Shown one piece after another: positions 13,367 to 25,536 of a DNA stretch of 64,000 nucleotides. Every line of letters starts with the position of its first letter. Positions within the stretch are counted from its first letter, which is position 1. Source of the stretch: Dryas octopetala (lineage: Eukaryota > Streptophyta > Magnoliopsida > Rosales > Rosaceae); contig OY992833.1 in assembly GCA_963921425.1 (NCBI GenBank), positions 5,615,228 to 5,679,227 of the forward strand. Direction: 5' to 3'. Both the position numbers and the translations under genes were made by a program. The notes beneath the pieces are model-generated. The model did no database searches, was not told the origin of the DNA, and saw nothing but the letters and a program-made list of their open reading frames with translations.

Positions 13367-15600
13367 CCAACTCCTTAGTTTAATCCCTTAGATCAGGTAA
13401 AGTACCAAAATGTGAGTAAATTATAACAATCCAGATAATATCATATTATGACATTTCATTTATATATATATATATACACCAGAAGCAGATAAAGACGTAT
13501 TAGAGAAGGATCCATTTTCTTGCATCTTTGGGCTTTCGAATTACCTTGGAAATACTGTAGATCCTTACATACCTACTCAGTACTCACTCGATTTTTTATT
13601 ATTATTTTTTTTTTCATTTTGCTAATACTCATCGAATTGTTACTTGGTTCCATGTCGATTTTTTTTTTCTTTTTCCTTTTATATAAAAGCAAAATAAAAC
13701 AGTTACTCAGTTAAGATTTGAGTTTTTAGAGTAAACTGTTAATTGGAATTTGGAAAAGTTATTTTTACGCTAATAAAATCCACCTATAAATTAGACTATT
13801 TGAAAACAAAATGGATTCCAACTACTAAGTTGGGGGGTTTAAAATTTTCTGTTTAGAGTAATTGACATGATGTATTTTTTTTTAATATTGGACATATAGA
13901 TGTATTAAAAATGAATAATGTAATATGTAGCATATTTACATAACTACATTGTTGATCACGAGAAATTATTGTGTGTGATCGTAACACCACGTGTCGGTGT
14001 AACCAATCCATTAGAATTATAACATGTGTACAACTATTAATATCTAAAAAATCCCAAATACTAAATTTATAAATCCGTCGTCCACTCATATTATGATATG
14101 TGGATTAAGTAACACCACGTAGCAGTATTTGGTCGCATACTATATGTGATCAACATATAGTCTGCATATGTTATCCACTTGTAAATCCTACATTTGTAAG
14201 AGATTTGAGTAAATATAATTCATGTTAATAAACAAGTTATGCTCTCTCAACCGAAAGTGCATTCTCCAAACAAGTTTCACCATGAACACTTGCATTATAA
14301 CGATCATGCCATATTCGCCATGCCACAAAACAAAATTGCGATACCTCAATATTAGATAAATTAGAAGCCATAAATTCAAGCAGCACTATATAAGAAGTAA
14401 TTTGTCTCACCCCTTTATATAAGAAGTAAGCAGCACTATTCAAGCAGCTCTTGACGGAATAATGCCAAATCCATTATCCACTTGTCAGAATGGTGAGGTT
14501 GCCCAAGAAGGATAGATTTAATTTCCTGGTATTAGCATCGATATCATACAAAATAATTTGAATAAATTAACATTCTAAGAACTATTAACATCAATGAGCG
14601 AGGCAACATAAGTAAATATTGCACTAATAAAAAATCTAACTTCTCACAGCAATTGTGCAAGAAGTAAAAGAACAATCACTACATTAGATTCTTTGCTTGC
14701 CTTCAAAATTAAAAAGTTAATATGATTAATCCAAAAAATAAAGGGTGCCGCTATTTTGACCCAATTTTTTTATCAGTAGCCCCAACACACTCTTTATGTC
14801 CAGCTTCATTTTAAAAAATGTTAAAACTTATTAGTACACTCAACATGTTTTCCTAAACTACCCTTACTAAAACTCAACAACTAAACCAAACATAACACTC
14901 ATCAATTCTACTTACTATATCCAATAAACACACCAACGACACCATCATCACACCACCTCCTAAACCCAACCCAACGCCATCAACACCACCTCTCAACCCC
15001 AATGACATCACCACTGGAATCAAATTGCAATTAATTAAATGGCTTCGGCGAGAAAAATTCTACTCTCTGCTAGGTTTGAAAATAGTTTGAGACCGTTTTA
15101 AATCAAATGCATAGCACAAAACAGTTGCCAAGTTTTGTAAAACCAGTCGCATGCTCATACTGCTTTTGCAATACAGTTTTTCGAACCCAAGTTCAGAATC
15201 ATACTTGTTGACCGACCGTTAGGGCCAACTACACTCTCACAAAAACATAACAAAATCCTGCAGTCATTTGACCGAGATAGGGTAGCAAAAGTGGTCATTT
15301 CATGGTTATACTGTCTAGACGAGGGCTCACTGCTAAAGTGATATGTTCATAAATTCACATCCTTTTATATTCCTCTTACTTAGTTTTTGTGAGTTTATTT
15401 GATTAAAAACTTTAAATTTCATTTAGTTTTGTGTTTTTGGCTTCCGAGCAATAAAATAAGAAATTTCACCATTTATTCTCTTTAATAGATTTTAACATGA
15501 ATCCAATTGGAGATAGAAGCTAACACATTGAAGTTATTCCAGGTTCAATTTCATGACATTTGAAGACGATTAGTGCTATTCCGATCACCCTAAAATTGCT
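13367..15600. other. Intergenic sequence with degenerate repeats
   Basis: AT-rich, with a short (TA) run near 13461-13475 and T-runs at 13590-13670. Around 14744-15010 is a C/A-rich stretch beginning gggtgccgctatttt, whose edge and composition resemble one half of the terminal-inverted-repeat element at 57431-58714. No matching right end was found. No gene is supported; ORFs here have no recognisable domains. Confidence 0.4.
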
Positions 15601-15603
15601 AAG

Positions 15604-15800
15604 ACGACAGTTCTCTACCGAAATATTTATGGTTATTCGACAGTTATCTGCTGAACATTGGTAGATTATTCGGTGGATAACCACCAAATGAAAATGAAAA
15701 AAGGCATTTGACAGTTATCTACCGAAATATTTGTGTTTATTCGACACTTATCTGCCAAATATTGGTGGATGTTTCAGTAAATGACCACCGAATGAATCTG
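15604..15800. repeat. Compound direct/inverted repeat with tctRccgaa core
   Basis: Two copies of a 104-bp unit (gacag at 15606 and again at 15710), about 80 percent alike by eye. Each copy is itself built from shorter related phrases: gacagttatctgccgaa-type words in direct orientation and ttcggtggataacc-type words inverted. The array therefore has both direct and inverted internal symmetry. The class is unknown; it may be the interior of a decayed fold-back element. Confidence 0.55.
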
Positions 15801-16289
15801 GGTGATTTCATCCCGTTTTTGCAATAAAGGGTAAAATAGAAAAAAAAGTTGGATAAAATATGATAGGGTGGTCAACTCAGCAACTGAGGGTGGTCTGCAT
15901 AGCCTCACTCTTTGAAGACTTCTAAGGTGTTCATTTTGAATTTCAAAGTCAACCCAAAACTGCATCTGAGGAGAACTGAGTCAGCTGCATTGTGTGGGGC
16001 ATAACGTTTTGGTCCGAGCTCGGATTGAGGCATATAATATATGGTTGGAAAGAAGACATCCAGGGCTTTCTATTGATATATAAAACATAAATTTTTGAGT
16101 TGGTTAAGGCCTCCAAATGCCTCTCTAAAGACAACTCAGAAATCCTGTCAACAAAAAGACAAAGTGGTCCCAAGGCATCTTTCCATTTTGGGTAATTGTC
16201 TATCACATGTTCTCTTTCATTCCCTTTGTTTGCCCATTCTAAGAAAAATTTAGAAACCACAATGTGAAGGCTCTAAATGAGGCAAACAG

Positions 16290-17700
16290 AACATCTACCT
16301 ATCTCAACATCCTTTAAGGATCATCCATTGAGGGATAAGATGAAATATTCTCATTTTTGAATTAACCAAACCTTATCCTTTCATTTTCTTTTAATCCTAG
16401 CCACATATTATAGACATAACAACTCACCCAAACCATAAAACACTCTCTCAATTTCGAGCTCCCATCTCCATCCTCTCTAATTTCATTCATATCATCATTC
16501 ATTCCATTATCTCATCTTAAAAACACACATCTCATCTTCCATCTTCCAAAACTCTAGCTTTTTCTCATCTCTCTTCATCATTTCTTTTCTCCATCTTCTC
16601 TCCATCAACTCTTCCTCTCCAAAAAGCCAAACACCATCACAAGACCCATCTACCATATTCACCACCATTATTGCAAGAGGAGCTTGGAGGCACTTGGGAC
16701 AAGAAACTATTTTGGGCATCTTTGGAGAGTGACACCCCTTGGGAGTTTGGCTTCAACATCTAGAATTTTCTCTTTTCTTTCTTGTTTCCATTTATGTTTC
16801 AATTTGTGATGTTGTTTGTAACTTTTATGGCTAGTGAGTAGTTTCTTGATTTAGGGCTAGGGATGTAGCTCTAGCCCAACCATGTAATCACTTTGTGATT
16901 TGTGATATAAATGCCCTTTTGGATATATATGCTCTTATACTAGTTTAAAGATCATGACTTGTATGTGTGAATTTACCACTTATGCATATGAGAAATGTTG
17001 TCATGTAGAAATTGGAGATTGGTAACCTTTAGTTTCTAAAGCTTGTTGCATAAGAGCATGGTAATTTAAAAGCACCTTGGTTGGATTGTTTTAATTGTTT
17101 GGATTCCTCATCCTTAAAATGTTACGCACCTAGGGTTTGCTATGACATTAATCTTAGGTAGTTACCTATCACCTTGGTTGGGATAGTTGATAACATGAAA
17201 GAGAATGTGTCCTAATTTACCTTGATCGGGGGTTAGGAGGGAATCTAATCTATCTAATTTGGCATAATCACTAATTGCATTGTTTGTTACATGGGAGGGT
17301 TAGTGTGGACCCCTAATAACCTCAAATCCTTCATCATCATTGAATTTAATTTGTACTTGAATTTGCTTGCATTTCCAATTTGTTAGTTTCAAATTCTAGT
17401 GTTCCTTATCATCAATCAACCAAACAACAACTCAACACTACACATTTGCACATACAATTATGTTTAGTCTTGGCTTTGCATAGTACATAGTAGGTTATTT
17501 GTTAGTTTTATAACCCTAAAATGAATCTAGCTTGTGGTTGAAATCTCAATCCAATCTCTTGGGTACGACAAGCCCCTACTTCCATTTTCATACTAAAACT
17601 TAACAACTTTGCACTTGAGGTAAGATAACAACATAAAGTGGAGCCAATCGTCCGTTCGTACAACCCCTCATGAAGTTTAGGGGATCGTAACCCAAGATCT
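16290..17700 (+). repeat. LTR-retrotransposon-derived block (uncertain)
   Basis: A long pyrimidine-rich stretch (16380-16680) is followed by a T-rich and then mixed region ending in sequence around 17560-17700 (gggtacgacaagccc...gtggagccaatcgtccg). That order is typical of plant Ty3-type LTR and untranslated internal regions. No gag or pol frame, primer-binding site or second LTR was found, so this is a decayed or solo piece. The identification rests on general resemblance only. Confidence 0.3.
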
Positions 17701-17879
17701 ACCGTAAGGGACGTCTTTTCACTCTCAAGTCAAAAACAATAACAATCTCACGGGAATATGCATAACAGTCATTATTACCATCATCACAAAAACCATGCAG
17801 ATATGCCAATCATAAACATGCAACTTTATCACATAGTATTTACTATATATAATACATGCAGGAAAACCACTAGTCAATG

Positions 17880-20040
17880 TGTGTTGCCACGCCCCAATCC
17901 GTGATTAAGAACTAATTACGGATTAATGTGTGAATCACACTCTAATTATAGAATTAACTTTTATAACCAGAGTATGATGGAGAATGATAAAATAAAAGAA
18001 GAAACTGCATACTATTAATATACTACACTGCATTCAAGCTTAGTTTACAACACATAACATGTCTCAGCAACTTAAGTTTAACAGAACTTTCAAATAAAAC
18101 GAAAATAAACTTCAAAGTTTGTTCACATTTATTTACACAAACTTCTTCTTGTTACCTCTTCTAAGGGTTCTGATCTTCAGTGTTTGAACCTGCAAAGTCT
18201 ATAAGGGTGTGAGCTCTAACCAACAACTCAGTAGAGACAATCAACCTTAACATTGCAAAGTTAATTATATATAAGCTCTTTGAAACATACAACATGGAGC
18301 AGATAATATATATAATAATATTATAGATGCATGAATGTTATGCTGCACTTCCTTAATAATAATTTGCAACACGTCTTCACTTTAATTTGCAATTAAAGTG
18401 CAAGACATCCTAACTTCGATACGCAATCAAAAGTCCCAATACGCCTTAGGAAAATAGATCGTTTTATCTGTACACAATGGAAGAGGCTTCACTCCCACGC
18501 ACGCACTACAAAATTTAAATTTAACTCTCAACCCCTTCTCACCACCATAATCTTTATTTCTCAATGAATCATGCTTCACGTTTAAATAAAAGTCACATTC
18601 AAATAAATGTATATAATTATATATAATAATTAAGTAATTCATATCATGCTCAAATAATTCAAATAATTCATATAAATCACATATTAGCACATATATTGCT
18701 TTTTTAACAAAAATTCCATATAATCAAATTTGTAGTTTAAGGTTCCCCAAATCGCCCTACCTCGAATACGAACTTATTCCGCCATTAGAAATAGTCTCAT
18801 GTCTTCAGGTCGTTCTCCGAACCTAATCTCGTACAAGAAAATCACAATTAATTACGGAATAAAAGTTGCTCACTCTTTAATTCTAGTGTGTGTAGTGAAA
18901 ACACTAAGTTAGGGGTCTCGGATCGTAAAACGGTGGCAACCATCGGACTCGAACTCGAAAATGCAGCAGGGAGAGACTTTCCCCGACGACTGAAGCCGCC
19001 GCCACGTGCCGGTGGTGTGAGTGGTAGTCCGGCGGTTCTATTCATCGTCTTCAACCTCCAACCCAGGTTTTCCTTAATATTACTCAACCTTGGCTCGATC
19101 GTTGTTTACCCTATCAAACCTTCACCAAATTGAGCAAACTTATACTCATTTTAAAGCTCTACAACTCCTCTTTACAACCATACAAAGAACACTCAAAACG
19201 GAGTTCTACAACTCAAGATATATGGCCTCAAAGTAGGCTACTCGAAAATTGCCAAAAATTGCAAAAAAAATGACAGATTTTCCCATTTTCAACCAACTTC
19301 ATTTCTCTTCGATTCTCACCATCCAAATCGGTTCCTAAGGCTACTAAATGATAAATTATAAGTTAAACTTCAATTAAATTCTAAGAAAACATAACCAAAT
19401 AGATTTAAAAATCAAAAACTAAAAACTGAAAAATTGCTCAGTACACCCAACCCGAAAACTCCTTAACTTCTCTTTCAATTTCTTGATTGTTTGTGACCCT
19501 ATAAACACTTCTAAACATCCAAATAACCTCACAACAATAGAAATCAAAGCTAAGTTCAAAAATTAAGAAAAAACAGAGCGTTCACAACCAAGTGCTTAAC
19601 TTTACCTTTAATTCTCCTTTTCTCTTTCTCCTCCTTCTCTCTTTATTCTTTCTCCTCTGTCTCTCTGTCTCTCTCCCGTTCGGTTTCCTTTTCTTTCTCT
19701 GGGTTTTCGGGTTCTCTGCTAGCTGGGTTTGGTTATAACACACACACACAACCACCACACTCACAAGCACACACCTCACTCCACCTCTTCTAAAACCAGT
19801 CAAACTAAGTTTTGAAAAAAAATAACAGTAGAGTGTAGAAGCTGTTGGGTTTTTAAACAACCAGCCATTTTTTTCATAAAGTAAACATAAATATAACTAT
19901 AAAATAAATATAACTATAACTAATTAAATAAAACTTTATTTAATTAAAACTAGGTTATCCCATGTGTTGTCCCCCTAACTGATGTCCAAATCTCTTGCAT
20001 GTTCTTGAGTACAAGTCACAATTTACCACGTCACAACCAT
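17880..20040. repeat. Probable large solo LTR or non-coding retroelement (uncertain)
   Basis: Begins with TGTGTTGCCACGCCCC and ends near 20036 with ACGTCACA, a terminal style common in plant Ty3 LTRs. It contains a GC-rich patch (18920-19035) and a pyrimidine-rich tract with a short (CA) run (19600-19760). The open frames on either strand across the GC-rich patch and the pyrimidine tract are low-complexity and lack domains. Target-site duplications are not convincing and no internal region with gag-pol is present. Confidence 0.3.
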
Positions 20041-22872
20041 CACTTTCAAGTAACTGGAGTTCCTAGTCTGACAACAACTGGTGTTAAAACGATCTTTACG
20101 TAAACCGATGACCTTGTCTGTTAAGACCAGATATAATTCAGAGGTTTGGCATTTGCGTAACTGCTAGATTTTTTTGAATTCTTAATCTAACATGACCTTG
20201 AACCCCGAGGCAAACAATCATGTCAGTTCGTGTGGTTTCTAGATTCATTTTAATTTATTGTCAAGGAAGTTGATCATATATGAATCTACAACGTGACCAG
20301 ATCAGTGCATAGGGAAACTGAGAGAACTCTGGCTCAGTACCCAACGCATGTATGCTCATGGACTGACCTTAGTCATCACGTCGTTTAGTTACCATTGATA
20401 TGACCTCAATATTTATTTAGGCTAATTTCAGTTAAACAATTAAGCAATGTTTCGTCTATAACCACAACTTAAATAACAACAGATTAAATAAGCTGACTTA
20501 AGGGTATACCTGAAGAACGACCACTCACGGGTAGAGTCTCGAAACTTAGTGACTTGCTAAGTAACAAGATTAATAGAGTTTAATTAACTAAAGAATAAAA
20601 AGTTTGACAGAACCTCAACTAGGGTTAAGGAATTACCTAAGTCTTTCGAGGTTGAAGCTTAATTTCTGCAGAGCTTCAGCTTGGAAACCTCTTAGATGGT
20701 AGAGATTGTCACCACAAGCACATAGGCAAAAACGGACCAATCGGACCTCTAGAACTCTAGTTGTGATCAAAAGAAAAAATTTTCTATTTGATCCTAGAGG
20801 GAGAAAGTCGAGTTAGAGAGAGAAGCTCTCTAACTTAGAAAAGAGGGAATTCTATAGAAAACTCTTAGAATTCAAGTTTGGTTTGAATGTAAATGATGGA
20901 GTGGAGGGATATTTATAGGTGAGTGAGGGTAGACTATGATTGATTTAGGATGGATGACTAGGATTTAATGGAAGGATCTAGATAAAAAAATAATTTATTT
21001 TTGAATTAATTAATTCAAAAAATAAAAGATCTATAGTGCTCTTTTTGTTGGGCCATTTGGACTTAAAAAATATAATGGACTTTCCAAAAAAAAGTGGGAA
21101 GGTGCAGTCCAAAAGAGAGGGACACGGGTTGGGCTTGGGTCAAGGCTCGTCGTCCAATCACGGTGCGCCACATGGCATCGACTTAACTTTTCTTTATTTT
21201 CATAACTTAAAAAATAGCTCAGGACTTGAAAAAATACCACGAAAAATATTATGGACTCGTATGTACTATTACTATTTAACTATGAGGTCAAATTACCAAT
21301 TTGTCCTTGGACAAATTTCAGAAAATTAAAGCTCCACAAAATAACTTAAGGAAAAAGGAAATTTATGAAAATTCATAAAATAATCTATCGGACTCGAAAT
21401 AATACGAGATTTGCACCGTTAGGTCCATGGGTAAAAGCACTACATTTCTAAGATCTAACTCGGGTCAAAACCTTAGTCAAAGTTGGTCCACAAATTAAAG
21501 TCAAAGGTGGAAAAATTAGATTTTTTGCCAAATAAATTTAAAAAAAATTCTAAAAAATAATGAAAAATCCCAAAATCAATTTGGAGAATTTCCGGGTCTC
21601 GTAGTGACGATTGAAGAACCCCACTTCACAATGTCTTGTAATAATAACCATACATGGGACCATTTGAAAGATTTATACCGAGCATATTCTTGATCTACCT
21701 ATACAAATGATTCTAAAGAAATTAATAATAAAGTATACATACAACATATTTTTTAATTAATTCGTTAAATAGAACTCAGCAAATTGTCATCATTGACGCT
21801 GCTAGCACACTCTCTATGAACCGCAAGGTAATATGTTCACATCTCATGCAATCATGGCTTATAAACCTAAAATGAGCTTTGAGAGTGTCTGGTTGTCGAC
21901 CCAAGGAGCGGCCTTCGGAAAAGTTCTCAATATATTCGGCGTGAATTTGTCCAAAAAAATTGGGATTTCTTTGATTGGCACCAAGGATGCGATTCAACGA
22001 TTTTGTTAGCCAAGCCTTCACAAGAGCAACCTCTTCATCGCTCAACCACGACAGGCCGTTTCCAACGGATCTCTCATCCAGGCCGCTCTTGTGACTCATG
22101 CGTCATGCACAGGCGACAAAAGTGGGGCCCATGTCAGTGTAGTTGTCGACCACTCTCTATGCTGTCTCTTCATGTGGGCTGGGCCCACTTTGGATCAAAA
22201 TCAAAATTAGTAGAAATCACTCTCCCTGGCCGAGTGTGAGTTGTGATTTCTATTTTTTAGTTTGATTTATTGAAAACCATTAGATTTAAGACAATGCAAG
22301 TTTGAAAACCATAGACTTAAAATTATATATGGATGCCAAATTTACGACCACTAGTTCCTTATAGAGCAAAAACTTGCAACATACATTAAAGGCTAAACTA
22401 CATTTTCTATCTCGTGTTTTGGCCTCAAATCACATTTGGTCCTCATCGTTTTAATTTTGCCAATTTGGTTCTTGTGTTTTATGTTTTTTCAATCTTAGGA
22501 CGATTTTAACATAACCCAGATTTTCAATTTGGGAATAAGTTCTTCATTTGTTGTCAATAAAGTTTTTATTGGGGATTGAAAGACTATGTTATGGGCTTTC
22601 TAAAACTAATTTCAATTTTCACTATCATATTAATTTGCTAAAGAAATTGAGGCTCACAAAATTTTGGATTGAATTTTGAGTTTGAGATTTCTTATAATTC
22701 TTTTTTGAAAATCAAAATTTAAGGCTACATAGATGATTTTCATTCATTCTTGAGTAAAATTCGCGAGATTATACAAGTTATTAGTTTCTATTTGAAAAAT
22801 TTGTAATTCTTGTATATATAGAATGCCCTAATATTAAAGAATAATGTTATTTGTATACATTTATTTTGAAAC
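20041..22872. other. Intergenic, repeat-derived, no gene seen
   Basis: Mixed AT-rich sequence. Around 21400-21640 are phrases (gggtctcgtagtgacgattg) of the kind found in decayed Ty3 elements. From 22386 a stretch (aaaggctaaactacatttt...) resembles the ends of the fold-back family at 60631-61150. None of the ORFs here carries a recognisable domain. Confidence 0.4.
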
Positions 22873-23533
22873 CATGGGTGGTAAAAACAAAATCAAGTCT
22901 AATATTTATCGAGCTCGAGTTCTCTCAAACTTGAAGATCCATGTTCAAGTTTAGCTCATATGCTTCATTTTAAGCTTAAGTTTGACTCAGATTGGCATGT
23001 TTACAGAACAAAGATTCGCTTGCTTGTAGAACAAACTCGCCCTTATTCTTATGCTTGACTTGGCTAGGGTTGGGTTAATTCAAAAACAAGTCCGAACTAA
23101 AGTTTGGCTCAGTTAAATGACAAATAGTAAAAAAAAAAAAAAAAGTAAAATATGAGCGTAATAGTTTGGATATATATTTTTTTAAAAATGAAATAGTTTG
23201 GATTTAATTATATCAATATAATATTGGTTTAGATTTACTTTTTTAATGACATATATTTCATTTTAATATTTTAATTATAAGATTTAAAGAGATTAACTTT
23301 TATGAGCTAAGTTTAACAAACAAGTCAAATTCAAACCAAACTCAAACGGTCTCATAAAAAAATATGAGCAACTCACAAACTTTACGAGCCGAATATGCCA
23401 AAACCTCGAGATCATTTTTTTTAAAAATCTAATATTTCGTTTAAATTCAGTTCATTTCTTTTAGGAGCAGAGCTCGAATAAGCCAAAAACGAGTCGAACT
23501 TGAACTCTATCGAGCCGATATACAGGCGCCCTA
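22873..23533. mobile_element. Decayed non-autonomous hAT-like element
   Basis: The left end (catgggtggtaaaaac) and the complement of the right end (tagggcgcctgtatatc) resemble hAT terminal repeats of the TAGGGGTGG type. The interior has the repeated cgagctcgag / cgagccgaa words typical of many plant non-autonomous hAT elements. Flanking 8-mers (22865-22872 and 23534-23541) agree only in part, so the target duplication is unconfirmed. Confidence 0.4.
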
Positions 23534-24299
23534 AAGAAAACTAAAGCTGAGGGTTTTGATTCATCAACACACATTGAGTCTTGTTGTGTCTTCTCTATTG
23601 ATGGAAACTCTTATTTATAGATAATTTCATTAGCCATTAAATTGCAACATCTCTAGCATTGTTGTCTTGATTTGCAAACATCACAAGATAATCACTATCG
23701 TATATCCAATAAAATTTTGAGATAATTACCTTTGATCATAATAATTTCCAATGAAATTGCTCATGTGATAATATCACTAAAATAATTATCATTAGTTTAG
23801 CTACCCAAAAAAATTTATTTATTATTAATTATCTTGATTTTTTTCCTATATATTTTCAAACTTTCTTAATTCTTCATCCAAGGACCTCAAATCACATGAT
23901 TCGGAGGTGCAAATTGTGGTTCAAATAGGAATAATTTTAGGAGAATGACAGTGAGGTTCCTATAGCTAATATTAATAATTAAGAATTCAATAGATTTCGT
24001 CAGTTACATAGACATAATAGTTTGAAGTGGTATAAAGGTCATTAACTTGAACAATTTGGTCGTTATAATTTGAGTCATTTTTTATATGAATATTTATAAT
24101 TTGAGTCATTTTTCACTTGGATTTAACACAAATCATGCATGCGATGGTCGTGTGACTATTTAATTTAAGTAATCGACAAAATTTTTAGATTGTCCTTTAT
24201 TACTAATCCAATTGCAAAATTTAAAACTACAAGGACTCAAGCGATAAATGAACAAATTCATAATTTTTCCATAATCTTTAAAGTGTAAAAGATTGAGTA

Positions 24300-25536
24300 G
24301 TAGCACCATACATTGAGTGGGCACACTCTTTTCATGCTTCCCTTTCCATCCTTCCCCTCTTTAATAATCCCTTGATGCTTTCTTTCACTTGGCCTCTTAA
24401 TCTCATCATATCCCCTCTTCTCTTTCACACAGAAACATGGTAAACGAGTGAGGGATTGAGTGAGTGAGAAAAGAGAGTGGCTTCAGCGTGCATATCGTCC
24501 CCCTCTAAATCTAAACTTTCCCATTTCCCAAACAAGAGATAAAACTCCGTGCTATTATGTATATGCATTGCCGACAAATAAACACGTGACATTTATATCA
24601 TCATTTTCCATCATCCCCACACCCACTTGAAAAAATATTATTTATTATTATTCATTGTTATCTCTCCCTATATCTCTTTCCAGCTCTATCTCTCTCTCTC
24701 TCTATACCTCTATCTCTCTCGCGCACACAGCTCGCACGCAGATAGAGAAAGAGAGCTGAGGAAGCGTTTCTCCTCCTTTATTTTCTTTCCAGGCTCTGCA
24801 AATCACAACAACAACAACAACCACAACAGCTTTGTTGGTGGGTGATTTGAATTCCATTCATTTCCCTTCTTCACCACAAATCCTCAGCTTTTTCAAGCAG
24901 GTTGTTACCTCCGAATTCTCTCTCTTTCAATTTTATTTTTGTCTCCCACTTAGGGTTTCTGGGTATTTATTATTTGTCATTATTGTTGTTTTTATTGCTT
25001 TGAATAGTTTGATTTGAAAACAATAAGACCTGTTTTCAAGTCATGCTCCTTTTGGGGTTGGTGTGTTACTCTCCACCCTTTCTATTCTCCTTTCTATTAT
25101 ACTATTATATTTGGTTTAGTTGTTCATATATAATATATATGTGTGATATATTCTTTTTTTTGTTTGTTAATCATGGGGGCACATGAAATATTCGCAAATA
25201 TTTGTTTTCAGAATTAGTAGTTGGGCTTCCCCATAAATTTAGTTCAAGGGGTTGCTTTCTTTGTGGGTGTTTTTAGATTTTAATATATGATAGAGCAATA
25301 GAAATTTCATGTAGAGGAGTCCTCTATGTGTGCTGCCATATATATCTAGTCTTTGTTATTTCTTGGGAAGTTGGATCTTGTTTTTGTTTTTCTATATCTA
25401 TACATATGTATATATATATATATATATATATAAAGAGAATTATGGTAAAGCATGTCTTTGGTGTGATGGGTGTTTGTAAAGCGTACTGGAACTCTATTGA
25501 AGATATTGAGATTTTGGACTTGAATGCAGATAGAGC
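24300..25536 (+). promoter_or_regulatory. Promoter, 5'UTR exon and leader intron of the WD40 gene
   Basis: A pyrimidine-rich (CT)n region at 24690-24723 is followed by a probable non-coding first exon ending at caagcag before gttgtt near 24900. A leader intron then runs to the acceptor gaatgcag just before 25531, six bases upstream of the start codon. A (TA)n microsatellite lies at about 25407-25432 in that intron. Exon limits are inferred from splice consensus only. Confidence 0.45.

Noticed and set aside
19582..19860. 92-residue minus-strand ORF with a basic tail
   Set aside because: The Arg/Lys tail is the translation of a pyrimidine-rich tract in a retroelement-like block; no domain or splice context.
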